From NCBI RefSeq assembly GCF_002251435.1, contig NZ_NPJI01000028.1:1-57607 (forward strand): DNA of 57,607 bases. Reading direction: 5' to 3'. The notes under the pieces were generated by a model. The model worked only from the letters and a program-made list of their open reading frames with translations, was not told the DNA's origin and did not search any database. Below are positions 51,177 through 57,607 of the stretch, piece after piece (positions within the stretch are counted from its first letter, which is position 1; the number at the start of each line of letters is the position of its first letter). A program made the translations under genes and the position numbers. The stretch is from Prevotella sp. P2-180. Lineage in GTDB: Bacteria; Bacteroidota; Bacteroidia; Bacteroidales; Bacteroidaceae.

Positions 51177-52742
51177 TCATTTGACAATAACTTCCATTGA
51201 TGTTGTTAGCTTTCGCTGTATTCCATCAGGTCCTATTGCCGTGACTCTGGATATATAGAATCGTTTGTTACGTTGCAACTTGCGGAATGTATCTTTCTGA
51301 CGTGCAGAGAAACGAGCCCCTTCACTGACCATAGGTACCGCGTTACCCATATTGTCGAAGAATACCGTCTCAAAACTTAACACCTTAAATCCTATATCCA
51401 GGATACCATCATCAATGGCCGCGCCAATGCCCTCAACGGCCATAAGGTTGGCTTTTGACATTGCTCCGCCACGATAACGTGTAGGATTTCCATGTTCATC
51501 ATTCATGGCAATATATGCGGTAGGATCCGGCAGCTTCCTAACATGGAAAGTAAACTGCCCCATTTGCTGCGCTCTTCCTGTATTGGTAGAAGAAACCGTG
51601 ATTGTAACATCCTTTCCTACCGAAGATGGACGGGCGATATATTTTCCGGCACCCACTGGCTGAAGCGTTCCTCCTGTCATCGTCGCCTGAACCTTGTTTA
51701 ATGGCACGCCAGGCACGCTGACGCTTATCGGGTTGTTATAACCAGCATAAAGGACATTCATCAGGTCGGCTGACACTGTTGCAGATGGGTCTACAACAGT
51801 ATATTTCTGACTAAAGTCACGTCTAATTCTTTCACCGCTTCCGTTTAGCATCTCTATATATCCGGCAAGTGTAAAATCACCCGTACGTCCACAAATGGTC
51901 TCAAACAATCCGTCGTTCAACGACATTTTTCTATTACCTATATATATGTCCGGCACTTGGGTAGTGTCAACAGCAGCCATAACTATATGGGCAGAAAATT
52001 TGTCGCCTCTTACTATTGTCTGAGCATTTGGTATGACAAATGCCTTGAGAGAATTCACCCTTATATCTTTCATGTCAATATTTGACACGAGTGAATGTAA
52101 CACCTCTCCTTCTGCATACCTGATGTCAGACTGCAACTTGGACAAGAGAGTGACAGCTCCTGCAACCGGCATGTCTTCAAACATATACTCCTGCCAATTC
52201 TTTCCCATCGACAATGCATTTTGGGGCAGTTCTGTAGTAAGATTGCTTGAGATTATCTTGCGCTGAGATTCATCAGATGTCATGGAAAGTATTCGCTCAC
52301 GGAATGAATTTATAGCTTCATAGAGTTCCTTGCCACGTCCACGCCCTGGACCCAGCATAACTTGGTTAGCAGATTCAAGGTCTTCCTTATTCCTGATATT
52401 ATGTATATCGGCATCTGCACCATCGGCCTCTTTTGCTATTGCTATCTTCAGTTCCTCTGCAAAATTATACAAGGAGTCGCTCATCATTTTCACTTCCTGA
52501 GCTTTTTCATACCATTGTTGTACTTTGGCCGGATTAGACTTCAGTTGTTCCACAAAAGAGTCATATATTCGTTGGTTTTCCTTTGAGGCATTGGCCGTTG
52601 TCCGGTTTATACTATCCTCAACAATAGAAAAGCCATTAAGTACCTCTGTTGACACATTAAGTGCCAACATTGCCATCAAGACGACATACATTAGGTTTAT
52701 CATCTTCTGACGTGGAGATACAGGACGTTTTTTTATTGCCAT
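51177..52742 (-). CDS. gldM: Type IX secretion motor protein GldM/PorM
   Basis: The 521-residue protein has one N-terminal membrane helix (MINLMYVVLMAMLALNVS) and a long periplasmic part of four domains (for example KLPDPTAYIAMNDEHGNPTR). It spans the periplasm and transmits rotation from GldL to the secretion ring. It sits between gldL and gldN as usual. Confidence 0.93.
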   Translation of the reverse strand: MAIKKRPVSPRQKMINLMYVVLMAMLALNVSTEVLNGFSIVEDSINRTTANASKENQRIYDSFVEQLKSNPAKVQQWYEKAQEVKMMSDSLYNFAEELKIAIAKEADGADADIHNIRNKEDLESANQVMLGPGRGRGKELYEAINSFRERILSMTSDESQRKIISSNLTTELPQNALSMGKNWQEYMFEDMPVAGAVTLLSKLQSDIRYAEGEVLHSLVSNIDMKDIRVNSLKAFVIPNAQTIVRGDKFSAHIVMAAVDTTQVPDIYIGNRKMSLNDGLFETICGRTGDFTLAGYIEMLNGSGERIRRDFSQKYTVVDPSATVSADLMNVLYAGYNNPISVSVPGVPLNKVQATMTGGTLQPVGAGKYIARPSSVGKDVTITVSSTNTGRAQQMGQFTFHVRKLPDPTAYIAMNDEHGNPTRYRGGAMSKANLMAVEGIGAAIDDGILDIGFKVLSFETVFFDNMGNAVPMVSEGARFSARQKDTFRKLQRNKRFYISRVTAIGPDGIQRKLTTSMEVIVK

Positions 52743-52806
52743 TTAAATGCAACTTATTTATTGTTCTTAATCCTATTTAGTTTAAAAAACTAGTGAAAAC
52801 CGGGAA

Positions 52807-53556
52807 TTATGCCCTGACCTTCACCGCTTCTATCATACGCGCATAGATCTTGTTAAGTTCGGCTATCTGTTCCGCCATACGTTTAGACTGTTCGTTAATC
52901 TCGTCTATGGTACCCATTTGGGCACTTGCGCTCTTCAGTTGCATCTCATAGACGCGACTAATACCGGTAAGTGTCCTGTTAAGGTTTTCCATCTCTTCAG
53001 AATCACGTGTCAAACGCTGGCTTTGGTCTGCGACAGCAGAAAGCATGGTTGTCAAGCGCTTCAATTCTTCTACATAATTGTTTGTCGCCTCTTCCATCTC
53101 TTGTGTTGATTCGGCAGATACAGAACCGCCAACAGCCGCAGAACCTCCAACAACCGCAATGCTTTGTTGCATTGGCATTCCTTGTGCTATCGGTTGTACA
53201 TTGCCTGTAATAATCACCTTACCAGAAGATTCAGACGAGACATTACCCTGAGAAGACATATTCTCATCCACCTCAGTTTCTTTCGCAGCATCTGTTCCTG
53301 TGGTTAAATCAAGGCCTATGGTTGTCTTGTCAAAAGGCCGGTCGAAAGCCGACAGAAAGAAAACAAGCACCTCAGTACCCATACCAAGATATAGCATGAG
53401 ATTTGCTCCCGGAAGGTGGGTAAGTTTGAAAAGCGTACCCAATATCACGACAGAAGCGCCCCAACTGTAGGCGTAATTCAAGAACGTCTGTCCTATGACG
53501 CTGTCCATCCATTTCTGTAGACGATAGACAATATTATATTTACTATACTCTGTCAT
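52807..53556 (-). CDS. gldL: Type IX secretion motor protein GldL/PorL
   Basis: The 249-residue protein has two membrane helices in the first 70 residues (FLNYAYSWGASVVILGTLFK and LMLYLGMGTEVLVFFLSAFD) and a cytoplasmic coiled-coil tail (TMLSAVADQSQRLTRDSEEM). GldL carries the proton-binding glutamate that drives the motor; E55 in MGTEVLVF is the likely residue. Its ATG overlaps the gldK stop by 1 nt. Confidence 0.93.
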   Translation of the reverse strand: MTEYSKYNIVYRLQKWMDSVIGQTFLNYAYSWGASVVILGTLFKLTHLPGANLMLYLGMGTEVLVFFLSAFDRPFDKTTIGLDLTTGTDAAKETEVDENMSSQGNVSSESSGKVIITGNVQPIAQGMPMQQSIAVVGGSAAVGGSVSAESTQEMEEATNNYVEELKRLTTMLSAVADQSQRLTRDSEEMENLNRTLTGISRVYEMQLKSASAQMGTIDEINEQSKRMAEQIAELNKIYARMIEAVKVRA

Positions 53557-54998
53557 TATTTCTTCGATTTTTTAGATTTCTGACTTGTTGTGTTAGCTAA
53601 ACTCCTCACACATCTGAAGCCTATATACGAGCGTGGTTGGTTTTGATATTCAAACGACCTCCATGCTGAACGGATATGCGACTCTGGGTCTTTCCACGAT
53701 CCTCCTCTTACACTTTTTTTCTTCAATCGGTAAGGGTCTTCCTTTGCTGCATTATACTTTAACTGCGGATTTATATCATTCATGGCCTCAACACCAGCTT
53801 CAGTATAAATAGTACTGGTCCATTCAGCCACATTTCCTGCCATGTCATAAAGACCATTTGAATTTGCCTGGTATATTCCTGTACGACTGGTTATCAAGTT
53901 TCCGTCTTTTGTATAATTACCCCTGTCTGGTTTGAAGTTTGCATAGAAGCAACCATTACCTGTTGACACATCGTTGTTGTCCCACGGAAATTCGTTTTGG
54001 TCTTTTCCACGTGCAGCGTATTCCCATTCCGCCTCAGTGGGAAGACGATAGCGCTGCACATATTTTGCAGCAGAGCCTAGGCCTTTCAGCAAATAGTCAG
54101 TGCGCCAAGCGCAAAAAGCATTGGCCTGTTCCCAAGTAACTCCTACAACAGGATAATCATTATAGGCTGCATTGCTGAAATAATGGCGCATATACACCTC
54201 GTTGTCTGCATTGGGGAAGTCATTCACCCAACATGTGGTGTCGGGATATACATTGACTATATACGTGTTAAGAAAATCCCATGGACCGGTGAGTTGCCTG
54301 TTGATAGTCTGCCGTATTATTGTTCCTTCTTCGTCAATATACGCAGTGTCCTTTGAAATCCATATTTCCTCATTAGGATTAACATTAACATCAGTGTTAA
54401 GATTGCGTTCTGCCGGATTCATCCTATACTTACGTTTCGCAGCTTCAGCATAATCGTATATCTCATATCGGAAGTTAAGCTGGCTTGCATCAAGCAGTTT
54501 TTCACCAGTCACCGGATTTGTAACATACAAACTCTCAAAAGCTCGCAACTCATCCTCATTGGGTTTACGTGGAAGTGGTTTCTTCCAATTCAGATGAGGG
54601 GTTACAGGTTCTCCGTTCTTATCTTCCTCTATCTTGTATGTCTCATCGCCACCATAAGCGGGGTCGGCAAGACGTTCCCTAAGTATGGAATCCCTGACAT
54701 AGTTCACAAACTGTCGGTATTGTGAGTTAGTAACCTCCCGTTCGTCCATCCAGAAGCCTTCAACAGAGATATCCCTTACCGGCGTAGGACGTCCCCATAG
54801 GCTGTCAGGTTTGTCAATACCCATATGAAGGTGACCGCGCTTAACCATAACCATCCCGTATGGAGTGGGTTCTGTAAACGCTTTCCCTGACACGCCAGTT
54901 ACTTCTCCGCCTGAGGCAGACACTGCCTTTCCTCCTAAACAAGAACTGACAATCATCGCCAGAACAAATAGGCAGATTATCGATATATTTTTCCGCAT
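53556..54998 (-). CDS. gldK: Type IX secretion lipoprotein GldK/PorK
   Basis: The 480-residue lipoprotein has a lipobox Cys after MIVSSC and a formylglycine-enzyme-like (SUMF1) domain: VKRGHLHMGIDKPDSLWG, YRLPTEAEWEYAARGKDQNE and RSAWRSFEYQNQPRSYIGFR. The fold is structural and not catalytic. It forms the outer ring with GldN. It follows porP by 32 nt. Confidence 0.92.
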   Translation of the reverse strand: MRKNISIICLFVLAMIVSSCLGGKAVSASGGEVTGVSGKAFTEPTPYGMVMVKRGHLHMGIDKPDSLWGRPTPVRDISVEGFWMDEREVTNSQYRQFVNYVRDSILRERLADPAYGGDETYKIEEDKNGEPVTPHLNWKKPLPRKPNEDELRAFESLYVTNPVTGEKLLDASQLNFRYEIYDYAEAAKRKYRMNPAERNLNTDVNVNPNEEIWISKDTAYIDEEGTIIRQTINRQLTGPWDFLNTYIVNVYPDTTCWVNDFPNADNEVYMRHYFSNAAYNDYPVVGVTWEQANAFCAWRTDYLLKGLGSAAKYVQRYRLPTEAEWEYAARGKDQNEFPWDNNDVSTGNGCFYANFKPDRGNYTKDGNLITSRTGIYQANSNGLYDMAGNVAEWTSTIYTEAGVEAMNDINPQLKYNAAKEDPYRLKKKSVRGGSWKDPESHIRSAWRSFEYQNQPRSYIGFRCVRSLANTTSQKSKKSKK

Positions 54999-55030
54999 AT
55001 TATATATTTTCTTATAATTCTCAATAGATA

Positions 55031-55969
55031 CTATAACAACCTGACACTTTTATGCAAGTTCTTTCCTTTCTTGCCAAGATTTACATCTGTCTGATAACCA
55101 ATAAATATCTCATGTCCTCCATTACCGAGACTTATGGCAGATGTATATGCCTCGTAACTATAGCCAACAGATATTCCATGGAAATTCCCTCCTAACAATA
55201 TTGTAACAGAGTTATTTGGACTATACGACAATCCGGCGTAAAAGAGTTTATTGTCATTAGAATATGTAAGTCTGCCTCCTATATCAGCCCTGAAGGCCAC
55301 TCCATCTGTACGACAAAGTGCCGATGGTTGTATAGTTAGAAACGGATTTTTCATTCGAATATTGTATCCAGCCGTAAAATAATATATACTTGAAACATCA
55401 AATTCTTGTTTTTCTCCTATTTCAATCTTTGGAGAGTTAAGGTGTTGGGCAGACAATCCTGCATACCATATGTTGTTATAATAGTAAATACCAAATCCCA
55501 AATCCACGCTACTTCCATTTACATCTGTCTTGGTAAAAGCGGGGTCATCGGGTGTCTCCAAATCCACTTCAGAACCTTTGAACCCTTCACTTAAAAAGCC
55601 TATTTTCAGACCTCCACTAAGAAATCCTCCGAACAACTTATGTCGATACGAATATTGTACCGCCATATTTTTATGGGAAAACAATCCGATATCGTCATTC
55701 AACAGAGTTAATCCTATACCATGGGCAGATTGATTCATTTTTATAGGCAAATCTCCACCGGCAAACATCGTTTTCGGACTATTCTCATAACTGGTCAATG
55801 ACATGGAATAAGCTGCCACCACATTCACCTTGTCTGTCTTGCCCACTGCTGCAGGATTAAACGACGATTCCATAGCCCAATAATGTGAAAAATGCGCATC
55901 ATATTGTGCCATGACCTCAAGTGAAGCCACGAAAGACAAAAACAATATAATATACCTACGTAAAACCAC
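55031..55969 (-). CDS. porP: Type IX secretion membrane protein PorP/SprF
   Basis: The 312-residue protein starts at GTG (55969), followed by a signal peptide (YIILFLSFVASLEVMAQ). YDAHFSHYWAMESSFNPAAV and the repeating beta-strands are PorP/SprF features. It is an outer-membrane barrel that attaches T9SS cargo. It is the first gene of the porP-gldKLMN block. A terminator for the upstream gene lies only 16 nt before it, so its own promoter must overlap that region. Confidence 0.88.
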   Translation of the reverse strand: MVLRRYIILFLSFVASLEVMAQYDAHFSHYWAMESSFNPAAVGKTDKVNVVAAYSMSLTSYENSPKTMFAGGDLPIKMNQSAHGIGLTLLNDDIGLFSHKNMAVQYSYRHKLFGGFLSGGLKIGFLSEGFKGSEVDLETPDDPAFTKTDVNGSSVDLGFGIYYYNNIWYAGLSAQHLNSPKIEIGEKQEFDVSSIYYFTAGYNIRMKNPFLTIQPSALCRTDGVAFRADIGGRLTYSNDNKLFYAGLSYSPNNSVTILLGGNFHGISVGYSYEAYTSAISLGNGGHEIFIGYQTDVNLGKKGKNLHKSVRLL

Positions 55970-55984
55970 AATATAGAATTTAAG

Positions 55985-56021
55985 AATAAAAGGGTCGTCC
56001 TATATAAATAGGAGCGGCCCT
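55985..56021 (-). terminator. Terminator between the DUF2795 gene and porP
   Basis: On the minus strand AGGGCCGCTCCTAT pairs with ATAGGACGACCCT with two mismatches, and TTTTATT follows. It lies in the short gap in front of porP and could let some transcripts through to the T9SS genes. Confidence 0.75.
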
Positions 56022-56034
56022 CTTCTGCTTTCTT

Positions 56035-56256
56035 TTAGTACTCGTCTTCGTTAAACAGGAAGTCTTCTTTTGTAGGATAATCAGGCCAGATATCTTCTAT
56101 ACTCTCATAAACATCACCCTCATCCTCTATCTCCTGCAAATTCTCTAATACTTCCAATGGAGCGCCCGAACGAATAGCATAATCTATCAATTCGTCTTTG
56201 GTTGCAGGCCAGGGCGCATCCTCTAATTTTGATGCTAATTCAAGTGTCCAATACAT
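56035..56256 (-). CDS. DUF2795 family protein
   Basis: The 73-residue acidic protein (MYWTLELASKLEDAPWPATK) has KDELIDYAIRSGAPLEVLEN, the DUF2795 pattern. It is conserved in Bacteroidota; function is unknown. The promoter lies at 56289-56296 (TACTTTTG, with CTTG 19 nt upstream). Confidence 0.85.
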   Translation of the reverse strand: MYWTLELASKLEDAPWPATKDELIDYAIRSGAPLEVLENLQEIEDEGDVYESIEDIWPDYPTKEDFLFNEDEY

Positions 56257-56288
56257 ACTATTATGAGATTATTGTTATTTTTTGAGCG

Positions 56289-56319
56289 CAAAAGTAATAA
56301 ATTATTTTTTATTTACAAG
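56289..56319 (-). promoter_or_regulatory. Promoter of the DUF2795 gene
   Basis: On the minus strand CTTG (56316-56319), 19 nt, TACTTTTG (56289-56296). It overlaps the end of the adenosyltransferase gene. Confidence 0.5.
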
Positions 56320-56872
56320 GTTTAGACCAAATTTTTTCTGCTTTATTATCAATAATATTTAATTTTTTTGCCAAAACAAAGAAATAATCTGATAATCTGT
56401 TCACATATTGAATAATTTCATCGCCAACGATAGAATTTGAGGACAATCCAACAATACATCGTTCTGCCCGACGACAAACGCTACGACAAACATGCGCCAT
56501 TGCACCAGCATGTCCACCTCCAGGCAGCACGAAACCTAATTTTTCCGGTAATTCGGATAGCATCGTGTCTATCTCCTTTTCGATAAAAACTATTTCATTG
56601 GAAGACAATTTGGCAGAGTCGTAGAGGGGCGTAACGTTTTGGTCGGTTGCCAAATGTGCACCTACAACAAATAAGTTCGACTGTATTCGGGTTAAGGTCT
56701 CAGTTACCTTGGTATCTGAAACATACACTTGCAGCAAACCTATAAATGAATTAAGTTCATCTATAGCCCCATAGGCATCTAATCTGACATCAGATTTGCT
56801 TATTCTAACACCTCCTACAAGACTTGTCAGTCCCTTGTCGCCTGTTTTAGTATATACTTTCGTTATCTTCAT
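56309..56872 (-). CDS. PduO-type ATP:cob(I)alamin adenosyltransferase
   Basis: The enzyme makes adenosylcobalamin. The 187-residue protein has MKITKVYTKTGDKGLTSLVG, the ATP-binding N-terminus, and VCRSVCRRAERCIVGLS (the RxxxRRAER motif) and YVNRLSDYFFVLA. It overlaps the upstream gene by 4 nt (ATGA). Confidence 0.93.
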   Translation of the reverse strand: MKITKVYTKTGDKGLTSLVGGVRISKSDVRLDAYGAIDELNSFIGLLQVYVSDTKVTETLTRIQSNLFVVGAHLATDQNVTPLYDSAKLSSNEIVFIEKEIDTMLSELPEKLGFVLPGGGHAGAMAHVCRSVCRRAERCIVGLSSNSIVGDEIIQYVNRLSDYFFVLAKKLNIIDNKAEKIWSKPCK

Positions 56873-57441
56873 AATTGTAGACTAAGTTTATATTGTTTAT
56901 TATATGGACTATTGGAAAAAGAAACAATTCCAAGAAAGTAAAGATCGAAACAAGCCGTCGCTCTTTTACATTTTGTTATATCGTTCCATAAAGTGGCGTG
57001 AATGGTATTAATACCTTCAACCACCAATATTGAGTTATCTGATATATATAATAATAATGTGTCAAGACAAACATCCAAAACATTTGCTGATATTATAACA
57101 TAATCAGAAATAGCTCTATCCTGAAATGAATCATGAATCAAGGATTTATTACACCCTCTATGTATATATTCTCTGTATATGTGAGTATCACAACCTAATA
57201 AAGTAACAATACTTGGTTGTCTCCAATTGGATAATCTAAATAGCAATTCTAAATGTGCTCTGTCGATTTTCGACACTTCTGGAAACATATCCTTTAAATC
57301 GTTATACGCATAATAAGGATATCGTTCATTGATAACATATCTGACAAACGAATAATGCGTAGGCGATTGAATACCAAATCCCTTGCTTCGACCAAACCTT
57401 GCACATTTAATAAATAGATGGTATAAAAATCTTAAGGACAT
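56869..57441 (-). CDS. Conserved protein, possible O-methyltransferase-like fold
   Basis: I start it at MSLRFLYHLFIKCARFGRSK (57441), 190 residues. The early motif GIQSPTHYSFVRYVINERYP followed by YYAY is shared by a group of Bacteroidota proteins related to SAM-dependent methyltransferases, but the glycine-rich SAM loop is not clear here (IVTLLGCDTHIYREYIHRG). It may be a degenerate or non-catalytic member. It starts directly after the rRNA terminator. Confidence 0.55.
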   Translation of the reverse strand: MSLRFLYHLFIKCARFGRSKGFGIQSPTHYSFVRYVINERYPYYAYNDLKDMFPEVSKIDRAHLELLFRLSNWRQPSIVTLLGCDTHIYREYIHRGCNKSLIHDSFQDRAISDYVIISANVLDVCLDTLLLYISDNSILVVEGINTIHATLWNDITKCKRATACFDLYFLGIVSFSNSPYNKQYKLSLQL

Positions 57442-57465
57442 AATACAGGGATTAATGAAATAAGA

Positions 57466-57502
57466 CAAAAATAGTCCCAAGAATATTGCTATCCTCGGGA
57501 CT
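57466..57502 (-). terminator. rRNA operon terminator
   Basis: AGTCCCGAGGATAG and ATTCTTGGGACT form a stem on the minus strand, followed by ATTTTTG. It lies 11 nt beyond the end of 5S rRNA. Confidence 0.85.
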
Positions 57503-57512
57503 GTTGTTAAAA

Positions 57513-57607
<95 letters not shown>

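Overview
The window looks like a chromosome segment from a Bacteroidales bacterium, most likely Prevotella-like. The reasons are a complete type IX secretion block (porP-gldK-gldL-gldM-gldN), a SusC/SusD pair, a DUF4290-murA-rimM-dxr-rseP cluster, and promoters of the Bacteroidota type (TTTG, about 20 nt, TAnnTTTG), several of them with exact 20-nt spacing. The right edge runs into an rRNA operon: the 3' part of a 5S rRNA lies on the minus strand.

Layout. (1) 1-3.2 kb and 16.1-21.0 kb are two mosaic arrays built from the same accessory modules: a Fic gene, an Rpn/PD-(D/E)XK 'putative transposase', internally deleted RhuM relics, an AAA-DUF4143 ATPase (complete in one array, a 5' stub in the other) and Bro-N genes (one complete, one truncated, one stub). 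Small GGGACAGG-type palindromes sit at most junctions. (2) 3.3-14.2 kb holds a tight seven-gene plus-strand operon: DUF4007, a large P-loop ATPase, a DndC-like PP-loop sulfurtransferase, an HKD-like helicase, a small protein, a DndD-like SMC ATPase and an unknown protein. It is preceded by a long, strongly structured leader and closed by a terminator. Next comes a probable DNA-binding gene split by a -1 frameshift at a canonical slippery heptamer. I infer a DNA sulfur-modification-like defence system without recognisable DndA, DndB or DndE; this is the best candidate for something undescribed. (3) 15.0-15.9 kb is a DUF3791-DUF3990-DUF3791 toxin-antitoxin-like module between 58-bp direct repeats. 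(4) 21.0-23.5 kb has an orphan gene and an AAA-ATPase/PD-(D/E)XK protein. (5) 23.6-33.4 kb is an outer-membrane uptake locus (DsbD-alpha-like protein, SusC with STN domain, SusD, TlpA/DUF4369) divergent from an ECF sigma factor and a FecR anti-sigma factor. (6) 33.5-37.8 kb has uxuA plus an SDR mannonate oxidoreductase, a membrane AraC regulator and an EamA transporter. (7) 37.8-57.6 kb is conserved housekeeping: rseP, dxr, rimM, murA, DUF4290, tsaB, ptb-buk, a small XRE regulator, tsf-rpsB-rpsI-rplM, an outer-membrane protein, the T9SS operon, DUF2795, a cobalamin adenosyltransferase and 5S rRNA.

How the parts work together: the 3.3-14.8 kb operon would modify DNA (PP-loop enzyme plus SMC ATPase) and restrict or sense it (helicase/HKD and the split downstream gene). 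The shuffled arrays around it hold other conflict-type genes, so the left 23 kb reads as a defence/accessory island. To its right, the sigma/anti-sigma pair probably controls the STN-containing SusC locus. The remainder is core genome. Everything here was read by eye; no database search was run.
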